From positions 1-64,000 of the forward strand of contig UPYT01000007.1 of NCBI GenBank assembly GCA_900538475.1: DNA of 64,000 nt. The letters run 5' to 3'. The notes beneath the pieces are model-generated. The model made no database searches. It saw nothing but the letters and a program-made list of their open reading frames with translations, and was not told the DNA's origin. Below, in pieces: positions 17,587 to 24,555 of the stretch (position 1 is its first letter; each line of letters opens with the position of its first letter). Source of the DNA: an uncultured Clostridium sp. Lineage in GTDB: Bacteria; Bacillota; Clostridia; Lachnospirales; Lachnospiraceae. The position numbers and the translations under genes are program-made.

Positions 17587-19539
17587 ATGGCAGAGCAGAA
17601 TCAGAAGAAGCAGCAGGAGCCGGATCTGAATCAGCTGTTAAAGGTTCGCCGGGAGAAGTTAGCAGAGCTTCAGGCAGCCGGAAAGGATCCGTTCCAGATT
17701 ACCAAATATGATGTAACTGTACACAGCACTGATGTAAAGGAAGATTACAGTCAGTGGGAAGGCAAAGAGGTTTCCATTGCAGGACGTATGATGTCCAAGC
17801 GTGTTATGGGAAAGGCCTCTTTCTGCAACGTTCAGGATCTGAAGGGCGATATCCAGTGCTACGTAGCTAGAGACGATCTGGGGGAAGAAGCTTATAAGGA
17901 ATTCAAACGCATGGATATTGGTGATATCATCGGCGTGAAAGGTATTGTTTTCACTACGAAGATGGGAGAGATTTCTATTCATGCCCACAGCATAACACTG
18001 CTTTCCAAGAGTCTGCAGGTTCTGCCGGAGAAGTATCACGGATTGACCAATACAGATATGCGGTATCGCCAGAGATATACGGATCTGATTATGAATGAGG
18101 ATGTACGCAAAACCTTTGTAATGCGTTCCAAAATCATCAGCTGCATCCGCCGTTATCTGGACGGACAGGGCTTTTTGGAGGTTGAGACTCCTATGCTGGT
18201 ATCCAATGCAGGAGGAGCCGCTGCAAGACCGTTTGAGACCCATTACAATGCATTAGATGAAGATGTAAAGCTGCGTATTTCTCTGGAGCTTTACTTAAAG
18301 CGTCTGATCGTAGGCGGTATGGAGCGCGTATATGAGATTGGACGTGTATTCCGTAATGAGGGACTGGATACCCGCCACAATCCGGAATTTACCCTGATGG
18401 AGCTGTATCAGGCATATACCGATTATAATGGAATGATGGATCTGACAGAGAATATGTTCCGGCATGTGGCTCAGGAGGTATGTGGCACCACCTTAATTCC
18501 CTATGCAGATGTAGAGATCGATCTGGGCAAGCCCTTTGAGCGTCTGACCATGATTGATGCAATTAAGAAATATACCGGCATTGACTTTAATGAAATTGCT
18601 ACTACGGAAGAGGCAAAGAAGCTGGCTGATGAGAAAGAGATTCACTATGAAAAGCGTCATGTGCGCGGTGACATCATCAACCTGTTCTTTGAAGAATTTG
18701 TAGAGGAGCATCTGATTCAGCCGACCTTTATTATGGATCATCCGGTAGAGGTTTCCCCGCTGACAAAGAGAAAGCCGGATAAGCCGGAGCAGGTAGAACG
18801 TTTTGAGCTGTTTATCTACGGCCGTGAAATGTGTAACGCTTATTCAGAGTTAAACGATCCTATCGATCAGAGAGAGCGCTTTAAGGCACAGGAGGCAGCT
18901 TTAGCTGCAGGTGATGAAGAAGCCAACACAACGGACGAGGACTTTATGAACGCTCTGGAGATTGGTATGCCTCCTACAGGCGGTATTGGATACGGTATTG
19001 ACCGTCTGGTTATGCTTTTAACCAACAGCCCGGCTATCCGTGATGTGTTACTGTTCCCGACAATGAAGTCCTTAGACGCAAAGAAGAACGACAGCAAGGC
19101 AGAGAAGGCTGCACCTTCCGTTGCAGCACCGGCTGCAAGTGTGTCCGCAGCAAGCGCACAGCTTGACCTTTCCAAGGTAAAGATTGAGCCTCTGTTTGAG
19201 GAGTTTGTAGACTTTGATACCTTTGCAAAATCTGATTTCAGAGTGGTTAAGATCGAAGCCTGCGAGGCAGTGCCGAAGTCCAAGAAGCTCCTGAAATTCA
19301 CGCTGAATGACGGAACAGATCGGAAGCGCACTATTTTAAGCGGTATTCACGAGTATTACGAGCCGGAAGAGCTGGTTGGTAAGACCTGTGTAGCTATCAC
19401 AAACCTGCCGACCAGAATGATGATGGGCATTCCGTCTGAAGGTATGCTGATTTCTGCAGTGTATGAGTATAACGGACGGGAAGGCTTAAATCTTCTGATG
19501 CTGGATGATGTGATTCCGGCAGGAGCGAAGCTGTACTAA
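17587..19539 (+). CDS. lysS: Lysyl-tRNA synthetase with C-terminal tRNA-binding domain
   Basis: 650 residues, about 150 longer than a standard bacterial class II LysRS. The OB anticodon-binding domain lies at about 60-150 ([18 protein letters not shown]). The class II core covers about 165-495, with motif 2 [19 protein letters not shown] and motif 3 [13 protein letters not shown]. After an Ala/Ser/Lys-rich linker (about 500-535) comes a Trbp111/EMAPII-type tRNA-binding OB domain (about 545-650: [31 protein letters not shown]). Such a domain normally ends MetRS or stands alone. Its fusion to LysRS should raise general tRNA affinity. The frame is continuous across the linker, so this is a true fusion. 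Confidence 0.95.
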   Translation: MAEQNQKKQQEPDLNQLLKVRREKLAELQAAGKDPFQITKYDVTVHSTDVKEDYSQWEGKEVSIAGRMMSKRVMGKASFCNVQDLKGDIQCYVARDDLGEEAYKEFKRMDIGDIIGVKGIVFTTKMGEISIHAHSITLLSKSLQVLPEKYHGLTNTDMRYRQRYTDLIMNEDVRKTFVMRSKIISCIRRYLDGQGFLEVETPMLVSNAGGAAARPFETHYNALDEDVKLRISLELYLKRLIVGGMERVYEIGRVFRNEGLDTRHNPEFTLMELYQAYTDYNGMMDLTENMFRHVAQEVCGTTLIPYADVEIDLGKPFERLTMIDAIKKYTGIDFNEIATTEEAKKLADEKEIHYEKRHVRGDIINLFFEEFVEEHLIQPTFIMDHPVEVSPLTKRKPDKPEQVERFELFIYGREMCNAYSELNDPIDQRERFKAQEAALAAGDEEANTTDEDFMNALEIGMPPTGGIGYGIDRLVMLLTNSPAIRDVLLFPTMKSLDAKKNDSKAEKAAPSVAAPAASVSAASAQLDLSKVKIEPLFEEFVDFDTFAKSDFRVVKIEACEAVPKSKKLLKFTLNDGTDRKRTILSGIHEYYEPEELVGKTCVAITNLPTRMMMGIPSEGMLISAVYEYNGREGLNLLMLDDVIPAGAKLY

Positions 19540-19580
19540 AGACAAGAAAATTCATAGACTTTTATGATTTTGCAGAGTGT

Positions 19581-19602
19581 TTGACATCAAATTGACATCA
19601 AA
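19581..19602 (+). repeat. Tandem 11-base repeat, possible integration-site remnant
   Basis: TTGACATCAAA occurs twice head to tail (19581-19591 and 19592-19602), and a related TTTATGTCA follows. It lies 40 bases after lysS, at the edge of the mobile-element debris that runs to 20865. Such short repeats are common near integrase genes and attachment sites of integrative elements, but no integrase remains here. Confidence 0.4.
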
Positions 19603-19782
19603 TTTATGTCACTTGGTGGACTAACATGGACTGACAAGGGATGCATCAGAAATTAGAACCTTACAAAACTTAATAGTTAATGCTATTAAAAGGACATTTT
19701 CCAATAAAACGGAGAGTGTCCTTTTTCTGTTGTTATGGTTAAAAACAAAATCAAAAAATAACATAACTGTCTTGGCAATCTT

Positions 19783-19956
19783 GATCTTGGAGCTGGATCG
19801 TAGCCCCCACAAAGCGCTATGACGCTTAACGAGGAACTCCTAAAGCTTCGCCAGCAGGTAAAGAAACTAGAAAAAGAAAACCACCAAATTCTTGAGGAAA
19901 ATGTGTCAACTAATCTTGACAAAATCAATTTCTTTTTATTTAAATATGAAATATAA
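19783..19956 (+). pseudogene. IS3-family transposase OrfA fragment
   Basis: Read in one frame, DLGAGS, a stop at 19801, then PPQSAMTLNEELLKLRQQV and KKLEKENHQILEEN match the C-terminal coiled coil of IS3-type OrfA proteins, where a PPQSAMTLNEE-like segment precedes a leucine zipper. The in-frame TAG and the loss of both the N-terminal helix-turn-helix and the usual C-terminus show decay. Past about 19905 the frame runs into unrelated sequence and stops at 19956. Confidence 0.65.
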
Positions 19957-19988
19957 TATAAGTCATAGGGAAATATAGTGGTAAATGG

Positions 19989-20015
19989 AATTTGTCAGAC
20001 ACTGTCTGACAAATT
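19989..20015. promoter_or_regulatory. 27-base perfect palindrome, operator-like
   Basis: AATTTGTCAGACA and TGTCTGACAAATT are exact inverted copies around a single C. There is no T-run, so it is not a terminator. A TATAAT (19952-19957) lies 32 bases upstream and a ribosome-site-like GGAAAGGAT lies 7 bases downstream. That is the placement of an operator in a short leader. The gene it served is now truncated. Confidence 0.55.
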
Positions 20016-20038
20016 CGGAAAGGATATATTATGTATGA

Positions 20039-20446
20039 CTTAGAGCAGACAAATATGCTTCAGCCATTAGTAGAAGGCAATACCCTTTAACTGTCAATAA
20101 TGTGCATTATCATGTGGATTTGGTGTTTTATCATAGAATTTTGAAATGTTTTGTGCTGATTGATTTAAAGAAAAATTCTGTACAGCATATAGACATCGGT
20201 CAGATGAATATGTATATGGGATATTTTGCAAAGGAAGAAAATATGGCGGATGATAACCCACCAATCGGCATTATTCTAAGCCATAACAAAGATGAATTAC
20301 TTGTGGAATATGCTACTTATGGTATGGACAGTAATCTGTTTGTTTCAAAATATGAATTGTATCTACCAAACCGTAGTGAACTTCAAAAATTAGTGAATAA
20401 TATTTTGGAGCAGGATACTAAAAAGGAAGAGAAAGAAGCGGAATAA
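20039..20446 (+). pseudogene. Truncated YhcG-type PDDEXK nuclease (DUF1016 C-terminal part)
   Basis: About 130 residues remain. From the stop at 20036 the frame reads SRRQYPLTVNNVHYHVDLVF, YHRILKCFVLIDLK, DIGQMNMYMGYF and PPIGIILSH. These are the catalytic-half signatures of YhcG/DUF1016 nucleases, with acidic D in VDLVFYH and the D-x-K of IDLK. The N-terminal half (about 180 residues) is missing. A short frame from ATG 20031 reads into it out of frame. The family is often found in restriction-modification or defence-associated mobile loci. The longest start codon here would be GTG 20102, inside the domain, so I call it broken. Confidence 0.7.
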
Positions 20447-20483
20447 AAAAGTAATTTAAGAAATCCGAAAAATGAATAGGTAT

Positions 20484-20518
20484 ATTGAAAAAGACAATCA
20501 GAAATGGTTGTCTTTTTT
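20484..20518 (+). terminator. Terminator after the YhcG remnant
   Basis: AAAAAGACAA and TTGTCTTTTT form the stem, with TCAGAAATGG between them and TTTTTTG at the end. The A-run on the other side makes it potentially bidirectional. Confidence 0.7.
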
Positions 20519-20546
20519 GCGTGGAAAAAAGAAAGGATGAATGATC

Positions 20547-20620
20547 ATGACAGATAACAATACTGTTTATATGAGTGAAAAGCAAAAAGTCAAAGAGATT
20601 ACAGACAAGCTGGAAGCCAG
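20547..20620 (+). pseudogene. N-terminal fragment of an ArdC/LtrC-like conjugative-element protein
   Basis: ATG 20547, preceded by AAAGGATG, starts MTDNNTVYMSEKQKVKEITD and KLEA. This resembles, from memory, the N-terminus of ArdC-like single-strand-DNA-binding proteins of Firmicutes integrative elements, which begin with a TVYMSxxQKVxEITDKLE pattern. After about 24 residues the sequence changes to IS3 transposase DNA and the frame ends at 20666. It is a fragment only. Confidence 0.5.
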
Positions 20621-20863
20621 CTTTACCGGGATGCGATTCATCAGTACGGCATACAGCAAAGTATGAACAGCGCAGGCGGCAGATGCCACGATAATGCCCG
20701 CTTTGAAAGTCTGTGGGTAAGGATGAAATCAGAACTGCTGTATGGCCGTTATGATACAGAAAAAAGAACCACGGATGAACTCAAGACGATCATCTGGAGA
20801 TATTTCATCAGTTATTGGAATAACCGAAGAATCTGCTCCGTCAATGTTTTTCATGAATCTTGA
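20621..20863 (+). pseudogene. IS3-family transposase OrfB C-terminal fragment
   Basis: The frame reads IHQYGIQQSMNSAGGRCHDN, ESLWVRMKSELLYGRY, TTDELKTIIWRYFISYWNNR and RICSVN. This is the end of the DDE integrase core of IS3/IS150-type OrfB. The sequence contains the catalytic-Glu region (ARFESLWVRMK), but everything upstream is gone. The last residues are replaced where the element joins the end of the leftward GntR gene. It has the same orientation as the OrfA fragment at 19783. Confidence 0.75.
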
Positions 20864-21491
20864 GGGGCATCATCAGATGGTGGATCATAATCTGATATGC
20901 TTTGAATCCATCTCCGGACTGCAGAGCGTCCAGATATTTTCTGTGCTCATCCATAGTACCCTGAATCCGTCCTTCAACAGCCAGAGCATCCTTGGAGGTG
21001 AGCTGGATCAGATAAAGCAGACGCTGAAAAATTTGATTAAATTCGTCATTTTCCATGTAATTGACCAGAAGAAGATGGAACTGGTGATCGTAGTGGATGA
21101 AGGATTCCAGTTGATCTTCCTGATTGAGTGTCCGTTCCATACAGGAAAGAGTTTGTCTCAGGTTGTGGAGAAGCTGACGTCCTTTTTCTGTAGCAATCTG
21201 CAAAGCGATTTGATTGGTGCAGAAGCCCTCAATCGCACAGCGGATTTCGATGCTGTCCTTCATATCCTTTTCATTCAGCTGTCGGATCATAAATCCCTTG
21301 CTTGGAATAATCGTAATATAGCCATCCTGGCTCAGGCACTGAAGCGCTTCCCTCATGGGGGTGCGGGAAATACCGATCTGTGCAGAGAGCTTTGTCTCAG
21401 AGTAAAGACGGTTTGGTTCCAGAGTTCCGGATAAAATGCTGTTTTTAATGGTATCATATGCCTGTAGCTGCAGGAAGCTTTTTTCTTTCAT
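20841..21491 (-). CDS. GntR-family regulator (FadR/FCD subfamily)
   Basis: 216 residues. The winged helix-turn-helix is at about 10-70 (AYDTIKNSILSGTLEPN, YSETKLSAQIGISRTPMREA). The FCD ligand domain is at about 85-205, with metal-type histidines in FIHYDHQFHLLL and MDEHRKYLDAL. FCD regulators sense small organic acids. The stop codon lies inside the junction with the IS3 fragment, so the last 5-8 residues (KIHEKH) may be altered by the insertion while the domain itself is complete. Pointing away from the Mo-hydroxylase operon, with a TetR gene between them, it could regulate that operon or be unrelated. Confidence 0.88.
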   Translation of the reverse strand: MKEKSFLQLQAYDTIKNSILSGTLEPNRLYSETKLSAQIGISRTPMREALQCLSQDGYITIIPSKGFMIRQLNEKDMKDSIEIRCAIEGFCTNQIALQIATEKGRQLLHNLRQTLSCMERTLNQEDQLESFIHYDHQFHLLLVNYMENDEFNQIFQRLLYLIQLTSKDALAVEGRIQGTMDEHRKYLDALQSGDGFKAYQIMIHHLMMPLKIHEKH

Positions 21492-21623
21492 AATATATCA
21501 TTTCCTTAAATCGTTCTTAATAAATCCATCTTAAGTTAAAATCAGGATCCTGTCAAGAAAAAGACATGTTCGTTAAATGAAACTTGATGGGATATCATTT
21601 TTCGCCGTTCTGAAGAGCTATTT

Positions 21624-22280
21624 TTATTCAAAAATAGAGCTGGAAATCTTCAGCGGATGCCGGTCAACAAAATCAAAGGTGTCCTGGATATTTTCCTGAA
21701 TGGTCAGTTCATCCAGCTTGCATAAAATTCCAATAAGATAAATGTGGTAATAGCAAAACTGGCGCAGAGTCATGATACCGGGATTTTCCTGATAGGTCTG
21801 AAACAGTCTGGAGCGGGCGGCCATATCAATGCGGGCTTTCATCTGGAGATCTGCTAAATCATAGGATTTATGGAAGTCCTTTTCGATATCTTCATAGATG
21901 CCGGATACAATCAGCAGTTTATGTTCCTGCCATTGCTGCTGCTGATCCTTGTGGTAAAATAATTCTATATTTCTCGGTGTGCTCATGATTTTTTCGTATG
22001 CGTAAGTATAGATAACACAGTGACGCCAGTAGTGGTTTTTGTATTCCTCAGGAAAAGAATCGATGTATTCTTTGATTTGAGAAAAAAGGTCGTCAATAAA
22101 AGTCTCCATAATCATAAATTTGTTTTTAAAATGATAGGTGATCGATCCCTTGGCAATATGCAGTTCATCTGCGACTTTCTGGAATGTGGTACCACTGTAT
22201 CCATACTGGAGAAACATACGTCCAGTCACTTCTAAAATAGAGTCTTTCAGGTTTTTATTTTCTGTATCTTGTTCTTTCAT
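21624..22280 (-). CDS. TetR-family transcriptional regulator
   Basis: 218 residues. The helix-turn-helix is at about 12-60 (FLQYGYSGTTFQKVADELHI, AKGSITYHFKNK), which is the TetR signature. The helical C-terminal ligand domain is unlike well-known subfamilies. It is divergent from the MFS gene at 22704. A 12-base-arm palindrome at 22593-22621, directly downstream of that gene's -10, is the obvious candidate binding site, so it probably represses the MFS/Mo-hydroxylase operon and responds to the transported compound. The operator assignment is inference. Confidence 0.9.
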   Translation of the reverse strand: MKEQDTENKNLKDSILEVTGRMFLQYGYSGTTFQKVADELHIAKGSITYHFKNKFMIMETFIDDLFSQIKEYIDSFPEEYKNHYWRHCVIYTYAYEKIMSTPRNIELFYHKDQQQQWQEHKLLIVSGIYEDIEKDFHKSYDLADLQMKARIDMAARSRLFQTYQENPGIMTLRQFCYYHIYLIGILCKLDELTIQENIQDTFDFVDRHPLKISSSIFE

Positions 22281-22561
22281 AATCTCCCTTTACTTATGGC
22301 AAGTGCATTTATATTTAAAAGTCAGGACTCAAACAGTCTCCTAAAGTATATCATGTTCTGGTGTTTGGCGGAACATGAAAAAAGAAATTTTACAGGTTTC
22401 TTATAACTGGAGAATTCAAGTTTTTACCTGAAAAAAATTCATACTATATAAATATATGTTTGTACAATAAAATTTAAAGAAAAAATCGGGCGATTCATTA
22501 AAAAAAACGATATAAAATAAAATTAATAACGAAAAAATAAGAGGATAATTGAGAAAATATG

Positions 22562-22590
22562 TTGACTATCTATAAAATATAGGTTAAAAT
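22562..22590 (+). promoter_or_regulatory. Promoter of the MFS/Mo-hydroxylase operon
   Basis: TTGACT (22562-22567), a 17-base spacer and TAAAAT (22585-22590). The operator-like palindrome begins three bases further on. Confidence 0.65.
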
Positions 22591-22592
22591 TT

Positions 22593-22621
22593 ATACTGTA
22601 CAAAACGCGTTTGTACAGTAT
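22593..22621. promoter_or_regulatory. TetR-type operator palindrome
   Basis: ATACTGTACAAA and TTTGTACAGTAT are exact inverted arms separated by 5 bases. The position over the expected transcription start is typical for repression. The half-site TTTGTACA recurs at 22459. Confidence 0.65.
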
Positions 22622-22703
22622 GAGCTCAGCTGATTTATTTTTTTTAAAAAACTATGTTAAAAAATGAACGAAAAAAAGATAAAGACAAGGAGAAGGAGAT
22701 GGT

Positions 22704-23951
22704 ATGAGTACAGATATGAAAACATCAAATAAATACATGTCTCTGGCTGCGATTACGTTAGCATTTTCATTTACATTTTTGAGCAGGTATATCTGGAGTC
22801 CTCTTATGGCAGATGTTTCAGGAGAGTTTGGAATTAATGCTACACAGGCAGGGCTTTATATGTCTGCATTTTTTGCTGGTTATCTGGTCACTCAGATTCC
22901 GGGCGGAATTATGGCAGATCGGTATCAGCCAAAATATATTCTGATTGCATGCACGATACTGGGCGGTGCTATGACTGCACTGATGTCAAGAATTACCAGT
23001 TACGAAATGGGACTGGTGATCCGTGTAATTACCGGTATCAGCAGTGGCTGCGTTATGGCACAGTGCTCTAAAGTAGTTGCACTTACCTTTGCTCCGCAGG
23101 AGCGTGCATCAGCAATGGGAGTTGTACTGGCATCTCCGCCTTTCGGCATTACACTGGCACAGTCTCTGGGAGCTCCTTTAAATCAGGCTTTCGGATGGAG
23201 AACCACCTTTGTAATTGTAGGTGCTGTGGCAGTTGGCGTTGTTGCTTTACTGGCATTATTTGTAAAGCCTGTTGAAAAGAGTGTTCCTGCAGAAAAAACA
23301 GCAGGAGCAGCAGGAAGAGCTGTGGCTCAGACTGCAGCAGCAAAGCCTCAGGCTCAGGCAGGAATGCTGGAGGGTCTGGTTGGATTCTTTACGAACAAAC
23401 AGCAGCTGCTGTTAGGTATCAGCGGTTTTATGTTTATGTTTGTTAGTGTAGGTTTTGCCACCTGGACAAACAAGTACGCTCAGAGTCTGGGCTGTACTCC
23501 GGTACAGGGCGGCATGATTATTACCTGCTACAGCATTGCCGGAATTATTGCATCCTGTCTGTCCGGAGGTCTTGCAAAGAAGATGCATATGAGTCATCGG
23601 AATTTCCTGATGCTGACCTTAACCGGTATGGGTGTAATGACAATTTTCTTCTCCATGCAGAGATCCTATATGGGATTACTTCTTGTGGGAATTATCTACG
23701 GCGCAGTTTCCTACCTGCCGTCAACCCATTACACCACCTCTGCAATGATGCTGGCAGGAGAGCGTTTTACAGCAACGGCTGCTTCTACTCAGAATTTGCT
23801 GTTCCAGATGGCAAGTCTGATTATGCCGATTGTAGTGGGACGTGTGATTGATGCTACCGGAAACTATTCTCTGATTTGGTATATTTTCCTGGGATGTACA
23901 GCTATTGCGGTACTTTTCAGCTTCTTTGTGAAGAACGATGAGCGGCCATAG
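22704..23951 (+). CDS. MFS transporter
   Basis: 415 residues with 12 predicted membrane segments in two halves separated by a Lys/Ala/Gln-rich loop at about 195-225. The loop-2/3 motif is GGIMADRYQPKY, and QERASAMGV in helix 5 recalls the anion/organic-acid branch of the major facilitator superfamily. GGAGAAGGAG precedes the ATG. It is the first gene after the operator region and lies 60 bases ahead of the iron-sulfur subunit. It therefore probably imports the substrate, or exports the product, of the hydroxylase. The substrate cannot be read from the sequence. Confidence 0.88.
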   Translation: MSTDMKTSNKYMSLAAITLAFSFTFLSRYIWSPLMADVSGEFGINATQAGLYMSAFFAGYLVTQIPGGIMADRYQPKYILIACTILGGAMTALMSRITSYEMGLVIRVITGISSGCVMAQCSKVVALTFAPQERASAMGVVLASPPFGITLAQSLGAPLNQAFGWRTTFVIVGAVAVGVVALLALFVKPVEKSVPAEKTAGAAGRAVAQTAAAKPQAQAGMLEGLVGFFTNKQQLLLGISGFMFMFVSVGFATWTNKYAQSLGCTPVQGGMIITCYSIAGIIASCLSGGLAKKMHMSHRNFLMLTLTGMGVMTIFFSMQRSYMGLLLVGIIYGAVSYLPSTHYTTSAMMLAGERFTATAASTQNLLFQMASLIMPIVVGRVIDATGNYSLIWYIFLGCTAIAVLFSFFVKNDERP

Positions 23952-24015
23952 ACATAACATCTCGTGAAGAAAACCAAACCAGTGAAGGGTAAATTTGTCT
24001 AAGCTTAGGAAAGGA

Positions 24016-24555
24016 ATGAGAGACAAGATGAAAGAAATTATTCAAAAAATCATTACTTTGAAGGTGAATGGAACTGAGTACGACATTAAAGTCGGCACCG
24101 GAAGAGATGATATGCCGGAGAGCGAGACCCTGGCTCATACATTAAGAGATCGCCTGGGACTGACCGGATTAAAAATCGGATGCGATCAGGGTGCGTGTGG
24201 ATGCTGTACCGTTATTATGGACGGAAAAGCAGTTACCTCCTGCCTGACCCTGACCATGGATTGTGACGGCGCAGAGATTACTACGATTGAAGGACTGGCT
24301 GATCGGGCAACCGGAGAGCTGGACGGACTTCAGCAGGCTTTCCTGGATAACTGCGGTTATCAGTGCGGCTTCTGCATCCCCGGCGTTATCATGACTGCAA
24401 AAGCACTTTTAAATGAGAATCCGGAGCCTACAGAGGAAGAAGTAAGAGAAGCTCTGTCTGGAAACTACTGTCGCTGCGGCACTCATTATACTGCTGTTGA
24501 GTCCATTATGGCTTATGTGGAAAGCAATAAGAATAAGAAGGAGGAGCAGGGATGA
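24016..24555 (+). CDS. Molybdenum hydroxylase, [2Fe-2S] subunit
   Basis: 179 residues. Small subunit of the xanthine dehydrogenase family, carrying two [2Fe-2S] clusters that relay electrons between the molybdenum centre and the flavin. The plant-ferredoxin-type cluster ligands are in GCDQGACGCCTVIMDG and TSC. The second, helical cluster has CGYQCGFCIPGV and GNYCRCG. The frame is open from 23995. ATG 24016 has AGGA at a suitable distance, while ATG 24028 is the next choice. The stop overlaps the start of the catalytic subunit (ATGA). Confidence 0.93.
   Translation: MRDKMKEIIQKIITLKVNGTEYDIKVGTGRDDMPESETLAHTLRDRLGLTGLKIGCDQGACGCCTVIMDGKAVTSCLTLTMDCDGAEITTIEGLADRATGELDGLQQAFLDNCGYQCGFCIPGVIMTAKALLNENPEPTEEEVREALSGNYCRCGTHYTAVESIMAYVESNKNKKEEQG

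Larger units (their letters stand above)
22281..22703. other. Divergent AT-rich regulatory region between tetR and the MFS gene
   Basis: No gene is seen in these 423 bases. The stretch holds an inverted repeat TCATGTTC / GAACATGA (22351-22358 and 22371-22378), a lone TTTGTACAATA (22459-22469) that resembles a half of the downstream operator, and the promoter/operator at 22562-22621. It is strongly AT-rich compared with its neighbours. Confidence 0.7.
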
